The position numbers were made by a program, and so were the translations under genes. The notes under the pieces were generated by a model. That model was not told where the DNA came from and made no database searches. It saw nothing but the letters and a program-made list of their open reading frames with translations. This document shows positions 34,742 through 43,985 of a stretch of 64,000 nucleotides of DNA, in pieces. How positions within the stretch are numbered: the stretch's first letter is position 1; each line of letters begins with the position of its first letter. This DNA is from Phreatobacter sp. (GTDB lineage Bacteria > Pseudomonadota > Alphaproteobacteria > Rhizobiales > Phreatobacteraceae): contig NZ_JAPZTZ010000031.1 of assembly GCF_027532945.1 (NCBI RefSeq), forward strand, positions 1 to 64,000. The letters run 5' to 3'.

Positions 34742-35212
34742 TCAGGCGGCCAGCGCGCCGAGAGACATCGCGAAGGCGAGGATGACCACATAGACCCTGG
34801 CCCTATGCCACGTCGCCCACCGGGTCACCGCCTCCGGCAGATCGGCGGCCGGAACGGCATGCCGGGCGAAAGCGTCATTGGCGGCGCGGAAGAACACCGC
34901 ATAGATGACGAGCAGGCTCAGGGCGAGGACAGCGGCGGCCACCGCCAGAGCCGCGCGGAGGCCGAATGGTCCGCCGAAGACCAGCGCCTGCAGCATGGCC
35001 AGAACGGCGGCGGCCGGTGCCGCGGCGGTCAGCGGTGTGTAAAACCGGTAGAGCATCGGCCCGAAGGTCGGGTGCAGCGCGTAGAAGGTGTCGGCCGGCA
35101 ATGTCCGCCAGTAGGGCACGAGCAACTGGTCCTCGGCGAGCAGGGCGCCGGCCAGCAGGCCGAGGGACAGCGCGGCGAGCAAAGGCAGGCACTGGCTGAG
35201 CAACGACAGCAC
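34742..35212 (-). CDS. DUF1772 (anthrone oxygenase-like) membrane protein
   Basis: A 156-residue membrane protein starting with GTG at 35212. It has four hydrophobic helices and the family pattern TFYALHPTFGPMLYRFYTPLT near residue 42, then IYAVFFRAANDAFA and DLPEAVTRWATWHRARVYVV near the C-terminus, which match DUF1772/anthrone oxygenase-like proteins. The function in bacteria is unknown. It is convergent with the shikimate dehydrogenase gene (23-bp gap) and divergent from the BtuF-like gene. Confidence 0.78.
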   Translation of the reverse strand: MLSLLSQCLPLLAALSLGLLAGALLAEDQLLVPYWRTLPADTFYALHPTFGPMLYRFYTPLTAAAPAAAVLAMLQALVFGGPFGLRAALAVAAAVLALSLLVIYAVFFRAANDAFARHAVPAADLPEAVTRWATWHRARVYVVILAFAMSLGALAA

Positions 35213-35360
35213 GAATGAAACCCCGTCCTATGGCAATCAGGAAAGCCTTGCACTCGGGGTGAGGCGGCGCAAGGCAGGCGTGCAAGCGACCGCCGATACA
35301 TCCGTGGCCATGCCCGGCATGGCGGTTTAAGACAAAGCCCGCCGCCCAACGAGCACCAGC

Positions 35361-36152
35361 ATGCCCTTCCCGCCGCGCCGCATCGTCTGCCTGACCGAGG
35401 AGACGGTGGAGACCCTCTACCTTCTGGGTGAGGAGGACCGCATCGTCGGCGTCACCGGCTATGCCGTGCGCCCGCCCCGCGTCAGGCGGGAGAAGCCGCG
35501 GGTGGGCGCCTTCACCTCCGCCGACCTGCCGAAGATCATCGGCCTTGAGCCCGATCTCGTCCTCACCTTTTCCGACCTGCAGGCGGATATCGCCGCCGGT
35601 CTGATCCGCGCCGGCATCGCCGTCCATGCCTTCAACCAGCGCGACATCGCCGGCATCCTCGCGATGATCCGCACACTCGGTGCGCTCGTCGGTAATCCCG
35701 CCAAGGCCGATGGGCTGGCGAGGACGCTGGAAGGACGGCTTGCGGCCGTCGCGGCCGCCGCGAAGGGCCTGAGGCGCCCGCGCGTCTATGTGGAGGAATG
35801 GGACGAGCCGATGATCAGCGGCATCGGCTGGGTCTCCGAACTCGTCGCCATCGCGGGCGGCGAGGATGTCTTCCCGGACCTGGCGCGGAAGGGCTCCGCC
35901 CGCGACCGCATCATCACGGCCGACCAGGTCGTCGAGGCCGCCCCCGACCTGATCCTCGCCTCCTGGTGCGGCAAGAAGGTCCGCCCTGAGGCCATCGCCT
36001 CCCGGCCGGGCTGGGACGCGATCCCGGCCGTCAGGGCAGGCCGCATCGTTGAGGTCAAGTCGCCGCTGATCCTCCAGCCTGGCCCCGCCGCGCTCACCGA
36101 GGGGCTCGATGCGATCATCGCCGCAGTCGAGGCGAGTCGGGCGTCATCGTAG
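35361..36152 (+). CDS. BtuF-like cobalamin-binding protein without signal peptide
   Basis: A 263-residue protein of the helical-backbone metal/B12 receptor fold: RRIVCLTEETVETLYLLGEE at the start, PKIIGLEPDLVLTFSDLQAD in the middle, and a second lobe with PRVYVEEWDEPMISGIGWVS and APDLILASWCGKKV. Periplasmic BtuF proteins carry a signal peptide; this one begins MPFPPRRIVCLTEE and goes straight into the first strand, with no hydrophobic leader and no good upstream start. It may therefore act in the cytoplasm. No btuC/btuD or cobalamin riboswitch is visible next to it. Ligand assignment is by family only. Confidence 0.82.
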   Translation: MPFPPRRIVCLTEETVETLYLLGEEDRIVGVTGYAVRPPRVRREKPRVGAFTSADLPKIIGLEPDLVLTFSDLQADIAAGLIRAGIAVHAFNQRDIAGILAMIRTLGALVGNPAKADGLARTLEGRLAAVAAAAKGLRRPRVYVEEWDEPMISGIGWVSELVAIAGGEDVFPDLARKGSARDRIITADQVVEAAPDLILASWCGKKVRPEAIASRPGWDAIPAVRAGRIVEVKSPLILQPGPAALTEGLDAIIAAVEASRASS

Positions 36153-36470
36153 CCGCCGGTGGGGCACTCGCTATCGCTGAGCTCCGGGGGCGGATCGTCG
36201 GGGCAACGCGCGGCCACCCCGAGCGCGAAAGGCAGCGCTGCCGCCGCGACGATGAGGAGCACCTCAGCGACGGCGACCTCGTCGCCATCATCATCATCCG
36301 CGCCTGCATCCTGACCCGCGGGGTGACGCGATATCTCCGACCGATTCATGAAAGACCCGGGCGCCAGGCCCGGGTTTTGTCGTTTCGGCCTTGCCTGTCA
36401 GCGTTGTGTCGGCGGCCTTTTCCTCGGCCTGCAGCTGTTCAAGCCAAGCTGGTGGCGTGGTCGCCTTCAG
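36153..36470. other. Intergenic region between convergent genes
   Basis: No convincing gene. A 64-codon and a longer minus-strand frame exist, but the longer one overlaps the BtuF-like gene in antisense and neither has a ribosome binding site or recognisable family. The only clear element is the hairpin at 36355-36375. Confidence 0.6.
36355..36378. terminator. Rho-independent terminator
   Basis: Arms ACCCGGGC and GCCCGGGT (8 bp, perfect) with a 5-base loop, followed by TTTT on the plus strand; on the minus strand the stem is followed by CTTT. It can serve the BtuF-like gene from the left and the MerR gene from the right. Confidence 0.75.
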
Positions 36471-36920
36471 TCAGACGATGTGCTCGCCGCGCTCCAGGGC
36501 CGCGAGCCACGTCTCGAGCAGGGTCACCGCCTCGTGCGTGGTCTGGAGAAGGGCGCGGTTCTCCTCAAGCTTCGCCTGGATCTGCGCCACCCCGAGGGCG
36601 ATGCGCACCGGATCGTCGCGGCCTGGACCCTCGACGATGTGGGCGACGATCTCATTGACCCCGAAGCCCGCCGAGCGCAGCAGCAGGATCAGGCGCACCT
36701 TCTCGCGGTCTCGCGGCGAGTAGAGGCGAATATTGCCCTTGCGGCGCGGCCGCAGCAGGCCGTTCTCCTCATAGAACCTCAGAGCGCGGGCGGTGACACC
36801 GAACTCGCTGCTCAGGTCTGAAATAAGGATGGGATCGCTGGCGGCCTCGGGGGAAGCGACCTGCGGAGAGGCAGCCGGAGCTGCGGCCTTGCGAGGAGGA
36901 TGTCTGTATCGGGGCATCAT
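36471..36920 (-). CDS. MerR-family transcriptional regulator
   Basis: DNA-binding regulator of 149 residues. After a Pro/Ala-rich N-terminal tail of about 28 residues, the MerR winged HTH runs from ISDLSSEFGVTARALRFYEE through GLLRPRRKGNIRLYSPRDRE, and a dimerising coiled coil follows (IALGVAQIQAKLEENRALLQ). No cysteines are present, so it is not a metal or thiol sensor of the classic type; the short C-terminal part resembles MerR proteins that regulate branched-chain or fatty-acid catabolism, but the target is unknown. Two tandem ATGs form the start. The upstream region is the AT-rich gap up to 37445. Confidence 0.85.
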   Translation of the reverse strand: MMPRYRHPPRKAAAPAASPQVASPEAASDPILISDLSSEFGVTARALRFYEENGLLRPRRKGNIRLYSPRDREKVRLILLLRSAGFGVNEIVAHIVEGPGRDDPVRIALGVAQIQAKLEENRALLQTTHEAVTLLETWLAALERGEHIV

Positions 36921-37445
36921 GGAGCCGGGGAGGGCCGCGAAGCGTCATGGTGACAACGCCAGCGGGATTGGGCGGGTTTCAAACCGCCACGCCGGGGGGC
37001 TTGCGGAGATTCAGGATGGATGCGGGAGGCTCGGGACTATGGCTGGTCAAAGAGGGCTCCGCATGGAAGGCAGCCAGCGCCGTAGGTGGCCAATGTCAAA
37101 AGGCCGACACAACCTATACAAAATAGTTTATTTTTAAAATAGAAAACATCGAATATGTAAAAAACGACAATCTGTTGACGTGACGTAACATGTTTGACGC
37201 GTGGTTATATACTTACTTCCGCGCGATATATTAAAGCCGTACAACAATCCAATACTAAAGACTAATATGATCGATGACAATGGCCATCGATCAGGATGGC
37301 TCGGTACAGGGCCAGAATACATTCGAGACGCCCTGATCATCGTTTCGCTGTCCACGGCCGACCGCCGCAACGATGGGCGAAACGACTGTCCCGCCGCGCG
37401 GACATTGGCCCGCGCCCCAGAATCGTCGCGAGGATGGAAGAACGC
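36921..37445. other. Intergenic region with AT-rich patch and palindrome
   Basis: About 525 bp without a convincing gene. From about 37100 to 37270 the DNA is strongly AT-rich, in contrast to everything around it. A perfect 9-bp inverted repeat, TGATCGATG (37268-37276) and CATCGATCA (37285-37293), lies at its right edge. Small frames here have no ribosome binding site or family resemblance. The region may hold the promoters of the MerR gene (leftward) and an unannotated transcript. Confidence 0.6.
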
Positions 37446-38915
37446 TCAGCGGGGCAGGCGAGGTCCGGTCTCGCGATCGACCACCAGCGGCGTTGCCGTG
37501 TCGATGGGCCGGCTCGGCCCGCCGCCGAGCGCCTTGCCGAGCGCGATGAAGCGGGTGGCGATCAGAACCTGGCTCTGCAGCAGCGAGTCCTCGGAATCGT
37601 AGAGCGAGCGCTCGGTGTCGAGCACTTCGAGGAAGCTCGATGCGCCCTGCTGGTAGAGCACGCGGGCGAGACGCCCTGCCTCGCGATTGCTGCGCGCCGC
37701 GACCGCCAGCCGCTGGTAGCGTAGCCGCTGCTGGGCGAGCCCAACCAGAGCGTTCTCGACATCTTCCAGCGCCCGCAGGACGGCCTGGTGGAAGCTGGCA
37801 TAGGACTGGTCGCGCTGGGCCTCGGCGATCTCCACGCCGGCCCGCAGCCGCCCGCCATTGAAGACGGGGATGGTGATGGATGGTCCATAGGACCAGGCCA
37901 GCGAGGAGCCGTTGCCGAGATCGCCGATGCGGATGCCGCTGGTGCGCAGATTGCCGGTGAGGCTGACGCTCGGATAGAGCGCCGCCTCGGCCCGGCCGAT
38001 GCGCGCCGTGGCCTGGGCGAGGCTCCGTTCGGCCGCCCGCACATCCGGACGATTCAAGAGGACGTCGGCGGGAATGCCGGGCGGCAGGCTGCGGCGCGGC
38101 GAGGGAATGCCGCCCCGGCGGAGGGTGCCGACCACCGCCGCCGGCTCACGTCCGAGCAGCACGCCGATGCGATGGGCGGAGGCGGCGAAGGCGGTTTCCA
38201 GCGTCGGCACATTGGCGGCGGTGCTGTTGGCGATCGCTGTGGCGCGCGCGACATCGACGGCCGAGGCGGCGCCCGCATCGAACTTCGCGCGCGTGAGCGC
38301 CGCCGTCTGCCGCTGCAGCTCTGCGCTGCGCCGCGCGAGATCGGCGCGGGCGAGAAAGCCCCGCGCTTCCGCGTAATTCTGCGCCACGTCACCGACCAGC
38401 AGCAGAAGCGTGGTGCGAAGATCCTCCTCGGCCACCTCGACGCCGCGATCGGCCGCCTCGATCCCCCGGCGCGTCTCGCCGAACAGGTCGATCTCCCAGC
38501 TCACCGCAAAGCCCGACTGGTAGCTGTTGGAGGACAGGTTGAAGCCGGTCGCGGAGGCGCTGGTGCGGCTGTGGGTGGACGAGGCGGTGCCACTGACGTC
38601 GGGCGCGAGGCCCGCCGCCGTCTGGCGCAGCGTCGCGCGCGCCTCGCGAATGCGCGCCTTGGCCGTCGCCACGTCGAGATTGGCGGCGATCGCCTGGTCG
38701 ATCAGGCTGTCGAGGGTCGGATCGCCGAACCGCTTCCACCAGTCCGCGAGGTCGCCGGGCCTGACCGGGCGCGCATGGGGAGCCTGCGCATGATGCGCCG
38801 GCAGGGCAAGATTCGGCCGCTGGTAGTCCGGCCCGACGACGCAGCCCGCGAGGCCGCCGGCGAGCAGCGCCACGAGGCCGGACAGCCGGAAACGAACGGG
38901 AACGCGGGCGGTCAT
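37446..38915 (-). CDS. NodT-family outer-membrane efflux lipoprotein (TolC-like)
   Basis: Outer-membrane channel for RND-type efflux, 489 residues. It is a lipoprotein: signal of 24 residues with lipobox LAGC and acylated C25, followed by VVGPDYQRPNLALPA, the NodT/OprM start. Two OEP repeats are seen (WWKRFGDPTLDSLIDQAIAA with LDVATAKARIREARATLRQT, and VDVARATAIANSTAANVPTL with RIGVLLGREP; LNRPDVRAAERSLAQATARI). It stands alone, with no pump gene beside it, and could complete the tripartite pump whose permease and adaptor are encoded at 423-4778. Confidence 0.92.
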   Translation of the reverse strand: MTARVPVRFRLSGLVALLAGGLAGCVVGPDYQRPNLALPAHHAQAPHARPVRPGDLADWWKRFGDPTLDSLIDQAIAANLDVATAKARIREARATLRQTAAGLAPDVSGTASSTHSRTSASATGFNLSSNSYQSGFAVSWEIDLFGETRRGIEAADRGVEVAEEDLRTTLLLLVGDVAQNYAEARGFLARADLARRSAELQRQTAALTRAKFDAGAASAVDVARATAIANSTAANVPTLETAFAASAHRIGVLLGREPAAVVGTLRRGGIPSPRRSLPPGIPADVLLNRPDVRAAERSLAQATARIGRAEAALYPSVSLTGNLRTSGIRIGDLGNGSSLAWSYGPSITIPVFNGGRLRAGVEIAEAQRDQSYASFHQAVLRALEDVENALVGLAQQRLRYQRLAVAARSNREAGRLARVLYQQGASSFLEVLDTERSLYDSEDSLLQSQVLIATRFIALGKALGGGPSRPIDTATPLVVDRETGPRLPR

Positions 38916-39045
38916 GGGCTCGTGGGGGCGCGAAGGACGACGGACGGCGCCGCGACCCTAGGCTTTGCCGCGCCGCGGCGAAAGAGGCCGGCGCACCGGG
39001 CGCGCCCTCCTCCACAGCCCGTCTGTTTCGCGATGTGTCGTGCCG

Positions 39046-39750
39046 TCAGCGACCCGGCAGGCAGAGGATGCCGCCCTCCGGCCCGATCAGCACGGACAGG
39101 ATCGCAAAAGCGGTGATGGCAAGCCCGATGGCAAGGCCAAGCTGCGGCCGGCGGGCAAGATCGCGCAAGGCGGCGACGCCCATCGCCCCCGCCATGACGG
39201 CGGGAAGCGTGCCGAGGCCGAAGCCGAGCATCATGGTGGCGCCGCCCGCCCCCGTGCCGGTCAGCATGGCGGCGAACAGCGCGCCATAGACCATGGCGCA
39301 GGGCATGAAGCCCCAGGCGATACCGACGGCCAGCGGCGCACCGACACCGAGGCCGGGATGGCGGGCGGTGATGGTCATCACGGCGTTGCCAACAGGGGCA
39401 GCGAGCCGGTCGAAGGCAGCGAGTGACGGGACGAGCCCGGCGGTGGACAGGCCGATCCAGGCGAGAGTCACGGCGCTCGCCCATTGCAGCATCCGGTAGG
39501 CCGCGGTCTGGTCGAAAGCGCCGGCGAGCGCCGAGCCGAAAGTGCCGAGAATGCCCCCGGCCACGGCATAGGCGAGCACCCGCCCGAGCTGGGTGAGGAG
39601 CAGCATCCGCGCCCGCGTCGCCTGGTCGGCGGCGGGATGGGTGGTCATCATCAGCGCCGAGCCGATGGATCCGCACATGCCGGCGCAATGCAGGCTCGAG
39701 GCAAGGCCCATGAGCATGCCGGCGGCAAGCGTGACGGCGGAGACGGCCAT
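39046..39750 (-). CDS. SafE/UreH-type membrane protein associated with cytochrome oxidase assembly
   Basis: Polytopic membrane protein of 234 residues, about six helices, in the sulfite exporter TauE/SafE and UreH-like superfamily (COG2836 type). It carries the N-terminal motif HCAGMCG (H21, C22, C26), typical for the subgroup found beside cbb3 oxidase genes and suspected to handle copper or electrons. The helix MPCAMVYGALFAAML holds another conserved Pro-Cys. It starts 3 bp after the hemN stop and is presumably cotranscribed with hemN from the FNR-controlled promoter. The transported species is not established. Confidence 0.82.
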   Translation of the reverse strand: MAVSAVTLAAGMLMGLASSLHCAGMCGSIGSALMMTTHPAADQATRARMLLLTQLGRVLAYAVAGGILGTFGSALAGAFDQTAAYRMLQWASAVTLAWIGLSTAGLVPSLAAFDRLAAPVGNAVMTITARHPGLGVGAPLAVGIAWGFMPCAMVYGALFAAMLTGTGAGGATMMLGFGLGTLPAVMAGAMGVAALRDLARRPQLGLAIGLAITAFAILSVLIGPEGGILCLPGR

Positions 39751-39753
39751 GTC

Positions 39754-41172
39754 CTACACCGCGGCGGAGTGGCGGCCGGCCTTGGCGAGATGGGCGTCGA
39801 AGAGCGAGGCGACGACGCGCACCAGCGGCTTGCCGGCCTCGCTGACGACGACGCGACGGTCGGCGCGTGACACCAGCCCCTCCCGCTCCAGGGGCACGAG
39901 CCGGTCGAGGTCACCGTCGAAGAAATCGTTGGCGACGCCGTGGCGGCGGGCGACCGCCTCGAGATCGGCGGCGAAGTCGCACATCAGCCGCTCGATGGCA
40001 TCGCCCCGCACCCGGTCCTCGACCGAGAGCGCCAGACCGCGCACCGTCGCCGGTCGCCCGGCATCGATGGCGCGCTGGTAGCCGCCAAGGTCCGGCGCGT
40101 TCTGCACGAAGCCCTGCGGCAGGCGGCCAATAGCCGAGGCGCCAAAGCCGATCAGCGCCTCGGCATCATCGGTCGTATAGCCCTGGAAGTTCCGCTTCAG
40201 CGTCTGCTCGCGGGCGGCGATCGCCATGGAATCGTCGGGCCGGGCGAAATGGTCGAGGCCCACCGCCTCGTAGCCGAGGCCGATCAGCGCCTCGCGCGCC
40301 GCCGCAGCCTGGTGGAAGCGCGCGACGGCATCCGGCAGGGCCGCCTCGTCGATCAGCTTCTGGTGGCTCTTGAACCACGGCACATGGGCATAGCCGAAGA
40401 GCGAGATGCGGCTTGGCGCCATCTCGGCGGCAAGCGTGATGGAATGGAGGAGATCGGCGGCGCTCTGCCGCGGCAGGCCGTACATCAGGTCGAAGCTGAT
40501 CCGGTCAATGCCAGCCTCGTTCAGCGCCGTCACCGCCGCGACGACGACGGCGTGGGGCTGCACCCGGCCGATGGCCTCCTGGACATGCGGGTTGAGGTCC
40601 TGCACGCCGAGGCTGGCGCGCGTCACGCCGGCCCGGCACAGGGCTTGCGCCAGCGTCGGCGTCACCTGGCGGGGATCAAGCTCGATCGCATGCTCGACAT
40701 CGGGCGTCAGCTGGAAGCGCGCGGCGATGCGGGACGCCACCGCCGTCAGCCCCTCCTCTCCCAGCATGGTCGGCGTGCCACCGCCCCAGTGCAGGTGCTT
40801 CACCCGGCGCGCCGGGGTGAGCGAGGCGATGAGGTCGATCTCGGCCAGCAGCCGGTCGCGATAGGCGGCAATCGGCTCGGCCTTGCGCGTCACCTTGGTG
40901 TGGCAGCCGCAATAGGCGCACATGGCCGCGCAGAACGGCACGTGGAGATAGAGCGACAGGCTGGTGCAGGGCGACAGCGTCCCGAGCCAGCCGCGATAGG
41001 TCTCGGCCGTCACCGCCGGCGTGAAATGCGGCGCCGTGGGATAGGACGTGTAACGGGGGACCGTGCGCTCGGCGAGGGCGATATTGCCCAGCGAGGCCGG
41101 GATCGGATCGGCCGGAGCGGCTGTCGCGGCGGTGGTCTGCGTCATGGACGGGGTCTGCGTCATGGAAGTCAT
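39754..41172 (-). CDS. hemN: Oxygen-independent coproporphyrinogen III oxidase HemN
   Basis: Radical SAM enzyme that makes protoporphyrinogen IX under low oxygen, 472 residues. The cluster motif is C81-AAM-C85-AY-C88 followed by C90, preceded by the HemN-specific YTSYPTAPHFTPAV. Other conserved parts are HLHWGGGTPTML, DPRQVTPTLAQALCRAG, SLGVQDLNPHVQEAIGRVQP and QGYTTDDAEALIGFGASAIG. The start at 41172 leaves a leader of about 40 bases from the expected transcription start below the FNR box at 41248-41261; an ATG at 41223 would fall between that start site and the box. It is divergent from ccoN, which fits its role in supplying haem for the oxidase. Confidence 0.95.
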   Translation of the reverse strand: MTSMTQTPSMTQTTAATAAPADPIPASLGNIALAERTVPRYTSYPTAPHFTPAVTAETYRGWLGTLSPCTSLSLYLHVPFCAAMCAYCGCHTKVTRKAEPIAAYRDRLLAEIDLIASLTPARRVKHLHWGGGTPTMLGEEGLTAVASRIAARFQLTPDVEHAIELDPRQVTPTLAQALCRAGVTRASLGVQDLNPHVQEAIGRVQPHAVVVAAVTALNEAGIDRISFDLMYGLPRQSAADLLHSITLAAEMAPSRISLFGYAHVPWFKSHQKLIDEAALPDAVARFHQAAAAREALIGLGYEAVGLDHFARPDDSMAIAAREQTLKRNFQGYTTDDAEALIGFGASAIGRLPQGFVQNAPDLGGYQRAIDAGRPATVRGLALSVEDRVRGDAIERLMCDFAADLEAVARRHGVANDFFDGDLDRLVPLEREGLVSRADRRVVVSEAGKPLVRVVASLFDAHLAKAGRHSAAV

Positions 41173-41247
41173 GGGGGTGGACCTGACGACGGGGCGGGCA
41201 CCATGCCGCCGATGGAGCACCATCCACCCGTGCGGCCCCCGCCCGCG

Positions 41248-41261
41248 TTGATCGACATCAA
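41248..41261 (-). promoter_or_regulatory. FNR/FixK box upstream of hemN
   Basis: TTGATCGACATCAA, a perfect match to TTGAT-N4-ATCAA. Its centre lies 82 bp from the hemN start, allowing activation from a -41.5 position with a short leader. Confidence 0.9.
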
Positions 41262-41297
41262 TCGCCCTGCGCGCCCGTCCACGGGCTTCGCGCCGTC

Positions 41298-41311
41298 TTG
41301 ATGCACATCAA
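41298..41311 (+). promoter_or_regulatory. FNR/FixK box upstream of ccoN
   Basis: TTGATGCACATCAA, a perfect FNR palindrome, 95 bp before the ccoN start and 36 bp from the hemN-side box. The two boxes give each divergent operon its own activator site. Confidence 0.92.
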
Positions 41312-41406
41312 TGTGGCGATGGCCCGTCCTGCCATTGGTGCTGTGCAATGCGGGATAGCCATGTGGAGCGTCCCGCCTGCCGCCATGCAGGACGAGGGGG
41401 ACCCCT

Positions 41407-43056
41407 ATGGCCCAAAGCCAAGTTCAAAAGACACTATCGGTACCGGAGATCGGGGCATCCCTCGCCTTCGTCGGAACGGCGCTGCTGTGCCTGTTCATCG
41501 CCTCCGGCTCGGTGGACCCCGCCTATTCGTTCCACATCTACATCTTCGCGGCGGCCTCGGTGGCGGCGATCTTCGCCATCGGCAACCGCTATTTCGCCAG
41601 GCCTGCGGTGATCCCGCAGGAGATCGACGGCAAGCCCAACTACAACATGGCGCCCGTCCAGTTCGCGGTGGCGGCGGCGGTGTTCTGGGGCATTGCCGGT
41701 TTCACGGTGGGCCTCATCATCGCCTGCCAGCTGGCCTGGCCAGCGCTCAACTTCGACCTTCCCTGGATCAATTTCGGCCGGCTGCGCCCGCTGCACACCT
41801 CGGCTGTGATCTTCGCCTTCGGCGGCAACGTGCTGTTCGCGACCTCGTTCTACGTGGTGCAGAAGACCTGCCGCGCCCGCCTCGCCGGTGAACTCGCGCC
41901 CTGGTTCGTCATCCTCGGCTACAACCTCTTCATCGTCATCGCCGGCACCGGCTACCTGCTCGGCATCACCCAGGGCAAGGAATACGCCGAGCCGGAGTGG
42001 TACGCCGACCTGTTCCTGACGGTCGTCTGGGTCGTCTACCTCCTCGTCTTCCTCGCGACCCTCTGGAAGCGGAAGGAACCCCACATCTTCGTGGCGAACT
42101 GGTTCTACCTCGCCTTCATCGTCACCATCGCCGTCCTGCACCTCGGCAACAACGCCGCCATCCCGGTCTCGATCTACTCGCCGAAGAGCTACATCGTCTG
42201 GTCGGGCGTCCAGGACGCCATGTTCCAGTGGTGGTACGGCCACAACGCCGTCGGCTTCTTCCTCACCGCCGGCTTCCTCGCCATCATGTATTACTTCGTG
42301 CCGAAGCGGGCGGAGCGGCCGATCTACTCCTACCGGCTGTCGATCGTGCACTTCTGGGCGCTGATCTTCCTCTACATCTGGGCCGGCCCGCACCACCTGC
42401 ACTACACCGCCCTGCCCGACTGGGCGCAGACCCTCGGCATGACCTTCTCGGTGATGCTGTGGATGCCCTCCTGGGGCGGCATGATCAACGGCCTGATGAC
42501 GCTCTCGGGCGCCTGGGACAAGCTGCGCACCGACCCCGTCCTGCGCATGATGGTGGTCTCGCTCGCCTTCTACGGCATGTCGACCTTCGAGGGTCCGCTC
42601 ATGTCGATCAAGGCTGTGAACTCGCTATCGCACTACACCGACTGGACCATCGGCCACGTCCATTCCGGCGCGCTCGGCTGGGTCGCCTACATCTCCTTCG
42701 GCGCGATCTACTGCCTCGTCCCCTGGCTGTGGAACAAGAAGCAGCTCTATTCGAACCGTCTGGTCGAATGGCACTTCTGGGTCTCGACCCTCGGCATCGT
42801 CTTCTACATCTCGGCCATGTGGGTCGCCGGCATCATGCAGGGCCTGATGTGGCGCGCCTACACCGCGCTCGGCTTCCTCGAATACTCGTTCATCGAGACC
42901 GTCGACGCGATGCACCCCTACTACGTGATCCGTGCTCTCGGTGGCGCCCTGTTCGTCATCGGCTCGCTGATCATGGCCTACAACCTGATCATGACGGTGC
43001 GGACTGGCGAGGCTGCAGAGCCTGAAGCCACCCCTGCCCTCGTGCCGGCCGAGTGA
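41407..43056 (+). CDS. ccoN: cbb3-type cytochrome c oxidase subunit I CcoN
   Basis: Catalytic subunit of the high-affinity terminal oxidase, 549 residues, with about twelve or more membrane helices, low-spin haem b, haem b3 and CuB. Typical blocks are [57 protein letters not shown] and [19 protein letters not shown], which supply the histidine ligands. GAGGGGG lies at a proper distance before the start. It is the first gene of ccoNOQP and follows a perfect FNR box. Confidence 0.97.
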   Translation: MAQSQVQKTLSVPEIGASLAFVGTALLCLFIASGSVDPAYSFHIYIFAAASVAAIFAIGNRYFARPAVIPQEIDGKPNYNMAPVQFAVAAAVFWGIAGFTVGLIIACQLAWPALNFDLPWINFGRLRPLHTSAVIFAFGGNVLFATSFYVVQKTCRARLAGELAPWFVILGYNLFIVIAGTGYLLGITQGKEYAEPEWYADLFLTVVWVVYLLVFLATLWKRKEPHIFVANWFYLAFIVTIAVLHLGNNAAIPVSIYSPKSYIVWSGVQDAMFQWWYGHNAVGFFLTAGFLAIMYYFVPKRAERPIYSYRLSIVHFWALIFLYIWAGPHHLHYTALPDWAQTLGMTFSVMLWMPSWGGMINGLMTLSGAWDKLRTDPVLRMMVVSLAFYGMSTFEGPLMSIKAVNSLSHYTDWTIGHVHSGALGWVAYISFGAIYCLVPWLWNKKQLYSNRLVEWHFWVSTLGIVFYISAMWVAGIMQGLMWRAYTALGFLEYSFIETVDAMHPYYVIRALGGALFVIGSLIMAYNLIMTVRTGEAAEPEATPALVPAE

Positions 43057-43067
43057 GGAGCCGAACC

Positions 43068-43817
43068 ATGTCCCTCTGGAACAAGCACGCGATCTTCGAG
43101 AAGAACTCGATCATCCTCACCATCGGCATCCTCGTGGTCGTCGCCATCGGCGGCCTCGTCGAGATCGCCCCGCTCTTCTACCTGAGGAGCACCATCGAGA
43201 AGGTGGAGGGCGTGCGTCCCTACACCCCGCTCGAGCTTGCAGGCCGGGCCATCTACGTGCGCGAGGGCTGCTACAACTGCCACAGCCAGATGATCCGTCC
43301 GCTGCGTGACGAGGTAGAGCGCTACGGCCACTACTCGCTGGCAGCCGAGAGCATGTACGACAAGCCCTTCCAGTGGGGCTCCAAGCGCACCGGCCCGGAC
43401 CTCGCCCGCGTCGGCGGCAAGTATTCCGACGCCTGGCACGTCGCCCACCTCGCCAATCCCCGCTCGATCGTCCCGCAGTCGATCATGCCGGGCTACGCCT
43501 TCCTCGCCCAGGCCGAGATCCGGCCCGAGCAGGTCGCAGGCCACCTGCGCACCAACAGCCTCGGCGGCGTACCCTACACGACCGACCAGATCAGCAATGC
43601 GCTGGTCGACCTGAGGGCCCAGGTGAACCCTGACAGCCCCGGCGTCCAGGCCCTCCAGGCCCGCTATCCCGGGGCCACCGTCCGCGCCTTCGGCGGCAAC
43701 CCCACGGCCGCGGCCACCGGCACGGTCACCGAGATGGACGCGCTCGTCGCCTATCTCCAGGTGCTCGGCACCATGGTCGATTTCCGCACCTACGACGCCC
43801 GCGCCAACATCCGCTGA
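43068..43817 (+). CDS. ccoO: cbb3-type cytochrome c oxidase subunit II CcoO
   Basis: Membrane-anchored mono-haem cytochrome c of 249 residues. One N-terminal helix (residues 13-32) is followed by the haem site C68-YN-C71-H72 in [20 protein letters not shown], and the axial methionine is probably in [15 protein letters not shown] precedes the start, 11 bp after ccoN. It passes electrons from CcoP to CcoN. Confidence 0.96.
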   Translation: MSLWNKHAIFEKNSIILTIGILVVVAIGGLVEIAPLFYLRSTIEKVEGVRPYTPLELAGRAIYVREGCYNCHSQMIRPLRDEVERYGHYSLAAESMYDKPFQWGSKRTGPDLARVGGKYSDAWHVAHLANPRSIVPQSIMPGYAFLAQAEIRPEQVAGHLRTNSLGGVPYTTDQISNALVDLRAQVNPDSPGVQALQARYPGATVRAFGGNPTAAATGTVTEMDALVAYLQVLGTMVDFRTYDARANIR

Positions 43818-43829
43818 CCGGAGGAGACG

Positions 43830-43982
43830 ATGAGCACCTACACGACGCTGGCCAGCTTCGCGCAGACGGTCGGCCTTCTCTACTTCGTCGGCATGTTCCT
43901 CGCGATCGCCGTCTACGCCTTCTGGCCCCGCAACAAGTCGCGCTTCGACGAGGCCGCCCAGATCCCGCTGAGGGAGGAGTGA
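43830..43982 (+). CDS. ccoQ: cbb3-type cytochrome c oxidase subunit CcoQ (small)
   Basis: Short gene of 50 codons between ccoO and ccoP, translated MSTYTTLASFAQTVGLLYFV and onward, with one membrane helix (about residues 12-32) and a charged tail containing WPRNKSRFDEAA. GGAGGAG precedes the ATG and GGGAGGAG lies at its end for ccoP. CcoQ stabilises the complex in other species. Position, helix and the WPRNK motif fit the family. Confidence 0.93.
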   Translation: MSTYTTLASFAQTVGLLYFVGMFLAIAVYAFWPRNKSRFDEAAQIPLREE

Positions 43983-43985
43983 ACC

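Noticed and set aside
35213-35360. Possible cobalamin riboswitch before the BtuF-like gene
   Set aside because: No B12-box-like sequence or matching long-range helices could be found by eye in the 148-bp gap.
35786-36349. Minus-strand frame with a hydrophobic N-terminal part near 36200-36349
   Set aside because: It runs far into the BtuF-like gene in antisense, has no ribosome binding site and no recognisable family.
37201-37602. Open frame in the AT-rich intergenic patch
   Set aside because: Its second half is antisense to the NodT gene, the start has no ribosome binding site and the product has no resemblance to known proteins.
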